From Williamsia herbipolensis (GTDB taxonomy: Bacteria > Actinomycetota > Actinomycetes > Mycobacteriales > Mycobacteriaceae): a DNA stretch of 64,000 bases. This document shows, piece by piece, positions 47,727-56,767 of the stretch. Under the pieces are notes generated by a model that saw nothing but the letters and a program-made list of their open reading frames with translations, was not told where the DNA came from and ran no database searches. The position numbers were made by a program, and so were the translations under genes. Numbering within the stretch: position 1 is the first letter of the stretch; every line of letters starts with the position of its first letter. Where the stretch lies: positions 39,566 through 103,565 of the forward strand of contig NZ_JXYP01000035.1 of the NCBI RefSeq assembly GCF_000964005.1. Reading direction: 5' to 3'.

Positions 47727-49889
47727 TCAGCGTGGCAGCCCCAGGATCCGTTCGGCCGCGGCCGAGGCGAGGACCTGCGACGTTCCGCCGGCGATGGTCA
47801 GACACCGGTTGCGCAGGTACAGGTCGGCGGCGTCGGAGGTGGCGAGTCCGGCCTGGCCGAGTGCGGTGACCGCGAACTCGGGCACCGCCTGACGGTGGCG
47901 CGCGCCGATCAGCTTGCGGACGCTGGAGATCGCACCGGGATCCATCCCGGCGATGCTCGCCAGCACCGACCGCGCGTCGAGCACCCGACCGATCTGCGCG
48001 TCGACGCACAGTGCGCCGAGGGTGTCGCGACCCACCGGCGACAGCGACGGCGAATCACCGAGCTGCTCGAGGAGCGATTCCATCTCCTTGCCCAGACCGG
48101 AGCCGCCCATCGCCACACGTTCGTTGGCCAGCGTGGTGCGCGCGAGCCGCCAGCCGCCGTTCACCTCGCCGACGAGGCAGTCGTCGCCCACGAACACGTC
48201 GTCGAGGAAGACCTCGTTGAACAGGGCGTTGCCGGTGATCTCCCGCAGCGGTCGGACATCGATGCCGGGGCTGCGCATGTCGACGAGGAAATAGCTGATG
48301 CCCTTGTGCTTCGGGACGTCGGCGTCGGTCCGGGCGAGGCAGATCGCCCAGTCGGCGGTGTGGGCCTCCGAGGTCCAGATCTTCTGCCCCTGCAGGCGCC
48401 ACCCACCCTCGGTGCGGGTGGCGCGGGTACGCAGCGACGCGAGGTCGGATCCCGCCTCGGGTTCGGAGAACAGCTGGCACCACACGATGTCGCCGGCGAG
48501 GGTCGGTGCGACGAACCGCTCACGCTGCGCGTCGGTGCCGTGTTCGAGGATCGTCGGGATCGCCCAACCCGCGATGACGATGTCGGGCCGGATCACCCCG
48601 GCGCGGTCGAGTTCGTCGTCGAGGAGGATCTGTTCGGCCGCCCCGGCACCGAGACCGTACGGGGCCGGCCAGTGCGGCATGAGGTAGCCGGTCTCGGCCA
48701 GCGCGCGACGGGTGTCGGCGGAGGACGCGATGCGCTCACAGGTCGCACGGACCTCGGCTCGCCGATCCTCGACCGCGGAGAGATCGATGTCGACCCGCCG
48801 GCGGGTCCCGGACAGCGCGGCGGCGGCACAATGCGCCCGCCACGCCTCGCTGCCGCCCAGCATCGTCCGGATCGACAGCGCCGCGCGGAGATGCAGATGT
48901 GCGGGATGGTCGAAGGTGAAGCCGATACCGCCGAGCACCTGGATGCAGTCCTGCGTGGTCGCCACCGGCATGTCGGCGGCGGCGGCCGCGGCGACCGCGG
49001 TCGACAGGGCCAGTTGGTCGGGGGCGGCGCCATCGGCGACGGCGTGCGCGACATCCCAGGCGGCGGCGGTCATCTGCTCACTGCGGCAGAGCATCTCGGC
49101 GCACAGGTGTTTGACGGCCTGGAACGACCCGATCGGAGCACCGAACTGGCTGCGGACCTTCGCGTGGTCGACGGCGGTGTCGAGCGCCCACCGCGTGATG
49201 CCCGAGGCCTGAGCGGCGAGGCCGGCGACAAGCCGGGCCGCGACCACCTCGGCGGGGGCGTCGATCACCGCGACCGCGGCGACCCCGCGCAGCGACATCG
49301 TCGCCACCCCGGCGCGGCCGTCGAGCGCGGTGGCCGTCTTCAGGTCGACTCCGGGTGCGGCCAGGTCGACGACGAGCCATCGGCGCTCCCCACCGTCGGC
49401 GGCTAGCAGCACCAGCCCGCCGGTGCTCGCGCCGACCACCGTGACGGTGTCGGCGTCGACGAGCACGCCCTGCGCGCTGTCGCGGATCACGGCCCCGACG
49501 TCCGCACCGGGCGCGACACCGGCGGGTGCGAGGGCGACGCTGCGGTCGCCGGTGAGCAGAGTGGCCCCCAGGTCGGATCCGGCGAGCAACTCGGCGGCCA
49601 CCGCGGTCGCCACGAGCGGACCGGGGACGAGATCGCGCCCACACTGCTCGAGCATCACCGCGAGATCGACGGAGGTCGCCCCGAGGCCGTCGAGGTGTTC
49701 GGGCACCGTGACCGCGAACAGGCCGAGGTCGGCGATCTGCGACCAGACCCCGGTCCATGTGTCGGTGCCGCCGCGGGGATCGGTGTGGTCGATCTCGGCG
49801 CGGACCAGCGCGACGGTGTCGACGTGCTCGGCCCATCGGTGGACGGCGTCGGTGAACGACGCGTGCTCGCTGGTGTCGGCAATCGCCAT
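47727..49889 (-). CDS. chsE3: ChsE3 (FadE34), fused two-domain acyl-CoA dehydrogenase
   Basis: About 720 residues: two acyl-CoA dehydrogenase halves in one chain. The first has SQFGAPIGSFQAVKHLCAEM and VLGGIGFTFDHPAHLHLRAA. The second has FSEPEAGSDLASLRTRATR and ends CLTIAGGTSQVLASAAAERILGLPR. ChsE3 dehydrogenates the C5 (and shorter) cholesterol side-chain CoA thioester. Length fits the mycobacterial protein (711), and as there it is divergent from kstR. ATG 49889 is chosen; ATG 49907 is possible, 18 bp from the KstR box. Confidence 0.9.
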   Translation of the reverse strand: MAIADTSEHASFTDAVHRWAEHVDTVALVRAEIDHTDPRGGTDTWTGVWSQIADLGLFAVTVPEHLDGLGATSVDLAVMLEQCGRDLVPGPLVATAVAAELLAGSDLGATLLTGDRSVALAPAGVAPGADVGAVIRDSAQGVLVDADTVTVVGASTGGLVLLAADGGERRWLVVDLAAPGVDLKTATALDGRAGVATMSLRGVAAVAVIDAPAEVVAARLVAGLAAQASGITRWALDTAVDHAKVRSQFGAPIGSFQAVKHLCAEMLCRSEQMTAAAWDVAHAVADGAAPDQLALSTAVAAAAAADMPVATTQDCIQVLGGIGFTFDHPAHLHLRAALSIRTMLGGSEAWRAHCAAAALSGTRRRVDIDLSAVEDRRAEVRATCERIASSADTRRALAETGYLMPHWPAPYGLGAGAAEQILLDDELDRAGVIRPDIVIAGWAIPTILEHGTDAQRERFVAPTLAGDIVWCQLFSEPEAGSDLASLRTRATRTEGGWRLQGQKIWTSEAHTADWAICLARTDADVPKHKGISYFLVDMRSPGIDVRPLREITGNALFNEVFLDDVFVGDDCLVGEVNGGWRLARTTLANERVAMGGSGLGKEMESLLEQLGDSPSLSPVGRDTLGALCVDAQIGRVLDARSVLASIAGMDPGAISSVRKLIGARHRQAVPEFAVTALGQAGLATSDAADLYLRNRCLTIAGGTSQVLASAAAERILGLPR

Positions 49890-49924
49890 GGGTCCGCCCT
49901 CACTCATCTCACCGATCACGAAAC

Positions 49925-49938
49925 TAGAACGTGTTCTA
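49925..49938. promoter_or_regulatory. KstR operator between chsE3 and kstR
   Basis: TAGAACGTGTTCTA is a perfect match to TAGAACnnGTTCTA. Placed in the 205-bp divergent region, 36 bp from chsE3 and 157 bp from kstR, it should repress chsE3 and may give KstR autoregulation. The rest of the region holds no gene. Confidence 0.93.
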
Positions 49939-50094
49939 ATCATGCCAGGCGTCGGTTCGAGCAGAAAGCCCGGGAGGACGTCGTGTGGTGGGAACGGTGC
50001 GGCAAGTCGTCGACTTCGACGAGCGCGGCATATCGTTGATCCATTCGAGAACCGGTTCGCCCGCCGCGAAGCGGGCGAAGTGAGGATGTGACCC

Positions 50095-50796
50095 ATGGCC
50101 ACGCCGGCGACACCGGGCGGAATCGCGCCCACGACCGACAGCCCAGCTGAGCAGAGCGAGAGCGCGGCCGACGCCCGTCGGCCCGCCCCCACGCCGCAGA
50201 GCGGCGCCGACACCGACCTCGGCTCCACCGCGCAGCGCGAACGACGCCGCCGGATCCTCGACTCCACCCTCGCGCTGGCCTCGAAGGGCGGCTACGACGC
50301 CGTGCAGATGCGCGCGGTGGCCGATCGCGCCGACGTCGCGGTCGGGACGCTCTACCGGTACTTCCCCTCGAAGGTCCACCTGCTGGTGACCGCCCTCGCG
50401 CGCGAGCTCGAACGTGTGGAGGGCCGCGCCGACCGCAGCAAACTGCAGGGCGACACCGCGCTCGAGCGTCTGCGCCACGTCCTGGACCTGATCACGCTGG
50501 CGATGCAGCGCGATCCGTTGCTCACCGAGGCCATGACTCGCGCGTTCATGTTCGCCGACGCCTCGGCCGCCGCCGAGGTCGACGCGGTCGGCGCGGTCAT
50601 CGATCGCCTGCTCGCCAACGCGATGGTGACCGGCACGCCAACCGACGAGGACCTCAAGATCGCCCGCGTCATCTCCGACGTGTGGATGTCGAACCTCGTG
50701 CAGTGGCTGACGCGGCGGGCCACGGCGGCCGACGTCACCAACCGCCTCGAACTCACCATCGAGCTGCTGCTGGCCGGGCGCGAGTCGCGCTCGTGA
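50095..50796 (+). CDS. kstR: KstR, TetR-type repressor of cholesterol catabolism
   Basis: 233 residues. The DNA-binding part AQRERRRRILDSTLALASKG, then AVQMRAVADRADVAVGTLYRYFPSKVHLL, is nearly that of mycobacterial KstR, as are LLTEAMTRAFMFADASAAAEVD and ISDVWMSNLVQWLTRRA in the ligand domain. The Pro/Ala-rich N-terminal ~45 residues are an extension relative to the 199-residue mycobacterial protein. KstR binds TnnAACnnGTTnnA boxes, five of which occur here, and is released by 3-oxo-cholestenoyl-CoA. Its stop overlaps the next gene by GTGA. Confidence 0.95.
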   Translation: MATPATPGGIAPTTDSPAEQSESAADARRPAPTPQSGADTDLGSTAQRERRRRILDSTLALASKGGYDAVQMRAVADRADVAVGTLYRYFPSKVHLLVTALARELERVEGRADRSKLQGDTALERLRHVLDLITLAMQRDPLLTEAMTRAFMFADASAAAEVDAVGAVIDRLLANAMVTGTPTDEDLKIARVISDVWMSNLVQWLTRRATAADVTNRLELTIELLLAGRESRS

Positions 50797-51956
50797 CCGT
50801 CGCGGCGATCGCGCTGCCGCGGTTGGCGTACATCGGGGCCGGTGCCCTCGACCGCCTCGGGTCGGTGGTCGAGACCCTCGGGGTGCAGCGCCCGGTGGTC
50901 GTCACCGACTCGTTCATGGTCACCGCCGGCGTGGCGCAGCGGGTGCTCGACCTGCTCACCGACGCCGGGACCACCCCGACCCTGTTCGACGGCACCGTGC
51001 CCGACCCGACGACCGCGTCGCTGGCCCCGGGACTGGAGGCGGTGCGCGCGGCCGACGCCGACGCGGTCATCGGACTCGGCGGCGGCTCCCCCATGGACAC
51101 CGCGAAGGCGCTGTCGGTGCTGTTCGCCCACGGTGGCACCATGGGCGACTACCGCGCACCCGGCCCCTACACCGGTCCGGCACTGCCGATCATCGCGATC
51201 CCGACCACGGCCGGATCGGGTTCGGAGGCAACGCAGTTCACGGTCATCACCGACAGCGACACCGACGAGAAGATGCTGTGCCCGGGGCTGTCGTTCCTGC
51301 CGATCGCCACCATCGTCGACGTCGACCTGACGATGTCGATGCCCGCGCGGCTGTCCGCCGACACCGGCGTCGACGCGCTCACCCACGCCATCGAGGCCTA
51401 CGTCAGCCGCAAGGCCAACCCCTTCAGCGACGGCCTCGCCCTGGCCGCGATGCGCACCGTCGCCGGAGCCCTGCGCCGGGTGTACGCCGACGGCTCCGAC
51501 CGTGAGGCACGGGCGGCGATGATGGTCGCCTCGACCCAGGCGGGGATGGCGTTCTCGAACGCCTCGGTGGCGCTGGTACACGGTATGAGCCGCCCGATCG
51601 GCGGGCACTTCCACGTCGCCCACGGGTTGTCGAACGCGATGTTGCTGCCCGCGGTCACACGGTTCTCGGTCGATGCGGCGCTCGACCGCTACGCCGATTG
51701 CGCCCGCGCCATGCGCGTGGTCGGGGACGGTGCCGACGACCGTACCGCCGCCCACGCGCTCGTCGACGAGCTCACCCGACTGTGTGCCGACGTCGAGGTC
51801 CCCACGCCTGCGACCTACGGCATCGACGCCGACGACTGGTCGTCGCGGCTGTCGGTGATGGCCGAGCAGGCTCTCGCCTCGGGGTCGCCGGCGAACAACC
51901 CGCGGGTGCCCGACGCCGACGAGATCGTCGGCCTCTACCGCGAGATCTATCAGTAG
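50793..51956 (+). CDS. Iron-containing (group III) alcohol dehydrogenase
   Basis: 387 residues from a GTG overlapping the kstR stop. NAD-binding GLGGGSPMDTAKALS, and a complete iron site Asp194/His198 (GVDALTHAIEAY), His263 (LVHGMSRP) and His277 (VAHGLSNAM). Group III dehydrogenases act on small or medium alcohols and aldehydes. Coupled translation with kstR suggests that the two are made together. A steroid-derived alcohol or aldehyde substrate is possible but unproven. Confidence 0.88.
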   Translation: MTVAAIALPRLAYIGAGALDRLGSVVETLGVQRPVVVTDSFMVTAGVAQRVLDLLTDAGTTPTLFDGTVPDPTTASLAPGLEAVRAADADAVIGLGGGSPMDTAKALSVLFAHGGTMGDYRAPGPYTGPALPIIAIPTTAGSGSEATQFTVITDSDTDEKMLCPGLSFLPIATIVDVDLTMSMPARLSADTGVDALTHAIEAYVSRKANPFSDGLALAAMRTVAGALRRVYADGSDREARAAMMVASTQAGMAFSNASVALVHGMSRPIGGHFHVAHGLSNAMLLPAVTRFSVDAALDRYADCARAMRVVGDGADDRTAAHALVDELTRLCADVEVPTPATYGIDADDWSSRLSVMAEQALASGSPANNPRVPDADEIVGLYREIYQ

Positions 51957-52005
51957 GTAGTTTCACCCTTATCGGACCCGCCGCAGGTCACCTACTGTTC
52001 CCGGC

Positions 52006-52419
52006 ATGAGAGACGACGTCGGCTTCTTCCCGCCCCCGCCACCACCGCCCGGACCGGGGTCGTCGGCGGCGTATCCGTACCTCGCCCCGCAGCGACCGTC
52101 GCGGACCGCCGACGTGATCGTGACCTCGATCCTGCTGGTCCTGTACTGGGCCGGCTTCGCGTTCGTGGCGTTCTTCAGTCTGTTCGGGATCATGATCACC
52201 GACTCGTGCGGCTACAACGACTGCAACTACGGGAACATGAACCTCGCCTACATCCTGTTGGACGGGGTCGGCGGGCTCGTGTTGCTCGCCGCGTCGGTCG
52301 TCGCGATCGTGCTGATGGCCCGACGCCGCATCGCCTTCTGGGTGCCCCTGGCCGGCATCGCGGTCCAGTGCCTGTTGGTGGCGGCCTGGTTCGGGCTCAT
52401 GGGCTCGGTCGTCCCGTGA
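52006..52419 (+). CDS. Small proline-rich membrane protein
   Basis: 137 residues. A proline-rich cytosolic N-terminus (FFPPPPPPPGPG) is followed by about three membrane helices (VIVTSILLVLYWAGFAFVAFF; GVGGLVLLAASVVAIVLMA; FWVPLAGIAVQCLLVAAWFGL). A loop with CGYNDCNYGN carries two cysteines. Function not recognised. It follows the alcohol dehydrogenase by 49 bp and converges on a TetR gene. Confidence 0.65.
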   Translation: MRDDVGFFPPPPPPPGPGSSAAYPYLAPQRPSRTADVIVTSILLVLYWAGFAFVAFFSLFGIMITDSCGYNDCNYGNMNLAYILLDGVGGLVLLAASVVAIVLMARRRIAFWVPLAGIAVQCLLVAAWFGLMGSVVP

Positions 52420-52447
52420 GCCGTCGTGTCGTGTTCCCGAACGCGGG

Positions 52448-53029
52448 TCAGCGCACCATGCGCAGTGCGATGCGCGCGTACGCCGCACCGAGGTCGACCG
52501 GGTCCCGATAGGCCCCCGACGGGAACCACCGGCACACGTCGACACACAGCGACGAGATCGCCAGCACGATCCCGTCGACGTCGTCGATGTCGAAATCGCC
52601 TGCCGCGCGGCCCGCGTGCGCGATCGCCGCGATCACACCCATCGTCTCGCGCCGGATGACCACGATCTCGCGGTAGTGGGCCGGCGTCAGGGCTCCGAGT
52701 TCGTACTGCACCACCCGGGCGAGGCTCGAGAACTCGGCCTGCCACCGCGCGAACGCCGCGACGACGGCCTCGAGGCGCTTCGTCGGCGAGGCCGCGGGGT
52801 CGTCGGCGTCGCGCATCGCCCCCAGCACGCTTCGGTGACCCTCGAGCGCGATGTCGAAGAGCAGCTCCTCCTTGGAGTCGAAGTGCGGGTACATCGCGGT
52901 CGCACTCATGTTGAGTCGCCGTGTGATCTCGCGGGTGGACGTGCCGGCGTATCCCGACTCGGCGAAGGCGTCGATCGCCGCGCGCCGAATGCGATCGGCG
53001 GCCCCGGCGCGACCGGCGGTGATGCTCAT
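52448..53029 (-). CDS. TetR-family regulator, probable repressor of the adjacent fadE
   Basis: 193 residues. HTH at the N-terminus (IRRAAIDAFAESGYAGTSTR; MSATAMYPHFDSKEELLFDI); helical C-terminal domain with VVQYELGALTPAHY. It is divergent from the FadE5-like gene, with paired decamer repeats between them (53101-53128). In mycobacteria comparable TetR/fadE pairs control long- or medium-chain fatty acid oxidation. Confidence 0.85.
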   Translation of the reverse strand: MSITAGRAGAADRIRRAAIDAFAESGYAGTSTREITRRLNMSATAMYPHFDSKEELLFDIALEGHRSVLGAMRDADDPAASPTKRLEAVVAAFARWQAEFSSLARVVQYELGALTPAHYREIVVIRRETMGVIAAIAHAGRAAGDFDIDDVDGIVLAISSLCVDVCRWFPSGAYRDPVDLGAAYARIALRMVR

Positions 53030-53100
53030 GGACTCTCGACTCGTCAGGGGGTGTGGCGGGCGCCGACCATTGACGATCGGCGCACCCGGAGAGCATCATA

Positions 53101-53128
53101 AGCGGGCGCTCATTTATTAGCGAGTGCT
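53101..53128. promoter_or_regulatory. Putative TetR operator with paired decamers
   Basis: AGCGGGCGCT (53101-53110) and AGCGAGTGCT (53119-53128) match at 8 of 10 bases, are each partly palindromic (AGC...GCT) and are 18 bp apart. The overlapping CGCTCATTTATTAGCG (53107-53122) has inverted CGCT/AGCG ends. The AT-rich middle differs from the surrounding DNA. Confidence 0.5.
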
Positions 53129-53145
53129 CATATCGAGGAGAACTC

Positions 53146-54924
53146 ATGGCCGACCCGTTGTCCCGTCGCGACATCGACTTCCTGCTCCACGAGTGGCTCG
53201 ACGTCACCGCGCTCACCGAGCGTGAGCGTTTCTCCGAGCACTCGCGCGAGACCTTCGACGACGTGCTGTCGCTGAGCGCCGACATGGCGATCGAGCTGTT
53301 CGCGACGCACAACAAGAAGGGCGACCAGAACGAGCCGTACGTCGGCGAGGACGGCAAGGTCGTCCTCATCGACGAGGTGCGCACCGCGCTGGCCGAGTTC
53401 ACCAAGTCGGGTCTCATCGCCGGGTCGTTCGACGAGTCCGTCGGCGGTCTGCAGCTCCCGTCGGTGGTGAGCAAGGCGTCGCTGGCGTGGTTCCAGGCCG
53501 CGAACCCGTCGTCGTCGACGTACCCGTTCCTCACCGTCGGCAACGCGAACCTGCTGGCCGAGTACGGCACGCCCGAGCAGATCGACACCTGGGTGCGCCC
53601 GATGGTGGAGGGTCGCTTCTACGGCACGATGTGCCTCTCGGAGCCGCAGGCCGGATCGACGCTGGCCGACATCACCACCAAGGCGGTTCCCGCCGACGAC
53701 GGCAGCTGGCGACTGACCGGCACCAAGATGTGGATCTCGGCCGGCGAGCACGAGCTGAGCGAGAACATCGTCCACCTGGTGTTGGCGAAGACCCCGGGCG
53801 CGCCTGCGGGCGTGAAGGGCATCTCGCTGTTCATCGCCCCGAAGTACCTGCCCGACGGCACCCGCAACGACATCGCCCTGGTGGGTCTCAACCACAAGAT
53901 GGGCAACCGCGGCACCACCAACTGCCTGCTGAACTTCGGCGACGGCACCCACTCCCCCGCCGACGAGAAGGGCGCGGTCGCCTATCTCGTGGGCGAGGAG
54001 CACCACGGACTCATGTACATGTTCCACATGATGAACGAGGCCCGCATCGGTGTCGGATTCCTCGCCACCGCAATCGGTTACGCGGGATACCTCGCCTCGC
54101 TCGAGTACGCGAAGGTGCGCACCCAGGGGCGCCCGCTCGACAACAAGGACCCCAGCTCACCCGCCATCCCCATCATCGACCACGCCGACGTCCGCCGGAT
54201 GCTGTTGGCGCAGAAGTCGTACGTGGAGGGTGCTCTCGCCCTGGGGCTCTACGCCTCCAAGCTCGTCGACGAGGAGCAGACCACCGAGGGCGAGGCGGCC
54301 GAGAACGCCCACACGCTGCTCGAGGTGCTCACGCCCATCGTGAAGAGCTGGCCGTCGCAGTGGTGCCTCGAGGCCAACAGCCTGGCCATCCAGGTGCACG
54401 GCGGCTACGGCTACACCAAGGAATTCGACGTCGAGCAGTTCTACCGCGACAACCGGCTCAACCCGATCCACGAGGGCGCCCACGGCATCCACGGTCTCGA
54501 CCTCCTCGGCCGCAAGGTAGTGATGAACGGCGGCAAGGGTTTACAGCTGCTCGTCGGGACCATCACCGAGACCGTCGAGCGCGGGGCCGCCGCGGGCGGG
54601 CCGGCCGCCGACTACGCGACGCAGCTCAAGGCCGCGGCCGACTGTCTTGCCGAGGTGACGGTCGCGCTGTGGTCGGCCGGCGACGTGTCGGTGTCGCTCG
54701 CGAACTCGACGGTCTACCTCGAGGCCGCCGGCCACGTGGTGATCAGCTGGATCTGGCTCGAGCAGCTCCTCGCCGTCGGCGAGAAGACCGGCGATTTCTA
54801 CGACGGCAAACGAGCGGCGGCGCAGTACTTCTTCCGCTACGAGCTCCCCAAGACCGGACCCCAGTTCGATCTCCTGGCCTCCCTCGATCGCACCACCCTC
54901 GACCTGGAGCCCGCCTGGCTCTGA
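53146..54924 (+). CDS. Long acyl-CoA dehydrogenase (FadE5-like) with C-terminal extension
   Basis: 592 residues from an ATG with GAGGAG upstream. The core has MCLSEPQAGSTLADITTKAV and MWISAGEHELSENIVHLVL, and a C-terminal helical extension follows residue ~470 (KAAADCLAEVTVALWSAGDV). The catalytic glutamate position is kept (NPIHEGAHGIHGLDLLGRK), unlike the steroid FadE subunits in this window. The size and layout match the FadE5 class, which oxidises a broad range of fatty acyl-CoAs. It is controlled by the divergent TetR gene. Confidence 0.88.
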   Translation: MADPLSRRDIDFLLHEWLDVTALTERERFSEHSRETFDDVLSLSADMAIELFATHNKKGDQNEPYVGEDGKVVLIDEVRTALAEFTKSGLIAGSFDESVGGLQLPSVVSKASLAWFQAANPSSSTYPFLTVGNANLLAEYGTPEQIDTWVRPMVEGRFYGTMCLSEPQAGSTLADITTKAVPADDGSWRLTGTKMWISAGEHELSENIVHLVLAKTPGAPAGVKGISLFIAPKYLPDGTRNDIALVGLNHKMGNRGTTNCLLNFGDGTHSPADEKGAVAYLVGEEHHGLMYMFHMMNEARIGVGFLATAIGYAGYLASLEYAKVRTQGRPLDNKDPSSPAIPIIDHADVRRMLLAQKSYVEGALALGLYASKLVDEEQTTEGEAAENAHTLLEVLTPIVKSWPSQWCLEANSLAIQVHGGYGYTKEFDVEQFYRDNRLNPIHEGAHGIHGLDLLGRKVVMNGGKGLQLLVGTITETVERGAAAGGPAADYATQLKAAADCLAEVTVALWSAGDVSVSLANSTVYLEAAGHVVISWIWLEQLLAVGEKTGDFYDGKRAAAQYFFRYELPKTGPQFDLLASLDRTTLDLEPAWL

Positions 54925-54939
54925 GTTCTCGCTGGTACT

Positions 54940-55080
54940 GCTGACTGCGCGGAAACGGTCGTCGAGTGCGTGGGCCACGGTTGCTGACTGTGCGGAAACG
55001 GTCGTCGAGTGTGCTGACAGCGTCACGCGCGCCGACGACGAAACAGCGCACACTCGGCGTCCGGCTTCCGCACCGTCAGC
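54940..55080. repeat. Three-copy REP-like element (two direct, one inverted)
   Basis: Copies at 54940-54970 and 54983-55013 are direct, about 31 bp, period 43, differing at two positions (shared core GGAAACGGTCGTCGAGTG). A third, inverted copy is at 55047-55080, four mismatches and one gap from the second, so copies two and three can fold into a long stem. The 283-bp stretch 54925-55207 has no gene. Its right half is unusually AT-rich and contains a -10-like TAGAAT (55169-55174) before the DUF222 gene. Confidence 0.8.
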
Positions 55081-55207
55081 GGCGGTTAAACACAACCACC
55101 CACACGAAATACACTCACGTTCAACACTATTCACCATAATCAATCTCCCACACCTCGAACACGCGTGCTAGAATAGACGTACAGTCACACCTGGGGAGGG
55201 GCAGTCC

Positions 55208-56748
55208 GTGAGCGATCTCGTGGCGAAATACGCTGCCCTGCAATCCCTCGTCGACGAGATCGCCGCAGAGACCTCAGACGCCCTTGACGACGAGACAGTC
55301 GCACAATTGGCGATCGCCAACGAAACCGTTGTCCGCCAATTCGAATCCATCGGCAACCAGCGGATCCTCGAGGTCTCCGACCGCGACGCCCACAAGACTG
55401 TCGGGTGCGTGACCGTCGCCGAGTTCCTGCGAACCAAGCTGCGGATCACTCACCCCAAGAAGCGGCTGCAGGCCGTGCAGGCATTGGAACGATGCTTGCG
55501 CTGACCGGCCAGAAACTCCCGCCCGCCTGCCCGAACACGGCGCGAGAGTTGGCCGCCGGAACCATCGGCCCCGACCACGTCCACGCTGCGTTGGACGTGA
55601 TGAAGAAGATTCCGTCGGCCGTTGATGTGGATGATCGGGCGCGTGCCGAGAAGGCGCTTGCCGGCTTCGCGACGACGTTGACACCGAGGGAGATCGGCGC
55701 GGTCGGTGTGCGGATCCTGGCCCACCTCGACCCGGACGGGACCCTCACCGACGACCGCGACCGTGCACGAAATCGGAAGCTGAACCTCGGGTGTCAGGGC
55801 AGCCAGCTGATGTCGAAGCTGACCGCCACTCTCGATCCGATTACGCGAGCACTGTTCGACGTGGTCTTGGCGAAGTGGGCGGCTCCCGGGATGAACAATC
55901 CCGACGATGATCAGTCACCCAAGGGCGATGGCAGCGACATCAGCGCCGACCTTCTCCGCGAGGCGGCCGATCGGGACTGCCGTTCACAGAGTCAGCGGAA
56001 CCATGATGCACTGAAAGCGTTGCTCGACGCCGCGGTGAACGGTGGACTCCTCGGTGGGTCGCATCGAGGATTGCCGCCGCAGATCATCGTGTCCATCACC
56101 GACGCACAACTGCGCGAGCACGCCGGTGTTGCACGCACCACCACCGGCAGTGACCTACCGATCAGCGACGTCGTAAAGCTCGCCGCCGACGCACAGACCC
56201 ATCTCGCGGTGTTCGACGACGTCACCGGCGAACCCCTGTTCTTCGGACGCGGCCGGCGGCTCGCGTCGCAAGCGCAACGGTTGATGGCGTTCGCCCAGTA
56301 CAGCGGCTGCAGCAAAGACGACTGCGCCGTCCCGTTCGCGCATACCGAAATGCATCACGCCGAAACCGACTGGGCCGACGGCGGACACACCGACTCGCCA
56401 CACATGGCACCGGCCTGCGGACGCCGCAATCGGGCTGTCGGTCCTGAACCCCACCAGTGGTCGACCGAGAAGATCACCGACGGCCCCGACAAGGGCCGTT
56501 ACGGCTGGCGTCGCAACACCGACCCGCCCGAGAAGCTCCGTGCCAACCACCTCCACCGCATCGACAAACTGCTACAGCAGCATTCGGCGATCGAAGACCC
56601 GTGGGTCGACCCGTCGGACACCCTAGAACCGCCGCCGCCGTTCATCGACGTCGAGCACCAGCTCGCTCGCCTCGCGGCCGAGCGGCTCTCACGCGCGCCG
56701 CGCGTCGACATCACCTGGCCAGACGCTCCGCTGTATCCCGCCGCGTAG
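55208..56748 (+). pseudogene. 13E12-type DUF222/HNH endonuclease gene with a frameshift
   Basis: Starts at a GTG behind GGGGAGGGG. The first 98 codons (DUF222 N-terminus, ending FLRTKLRITHPKKRLQAVQA) run into a stop. The remainder continues in another frame from LALTGQKLPPACPNTARELA through the DUF222 core to the HNH region MHHAETDWADGG and HMAPACGRRNRAVG. Restoring one G to the GG at 55486-55487 joins them as A-L-G-T-M-L-A-L. The family is multicopy in actinobacteria and linked to mobile DNA. This copy is next to REP-like repeats and AT-rich sequence, suggesting acquisition. The lesion may also be a sequencing error. Confidence 0.8.
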
Positions 56749-56767
56749 GTCGTCAGCGCCGTTCGGC

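Noticed and set aside
52430..52450. Another GAACGCGGG half-unit similar to the 47-bp repeat arms
   Set aside because: Single short arm without its inverted partner; likely chance in GC-rich sequence.
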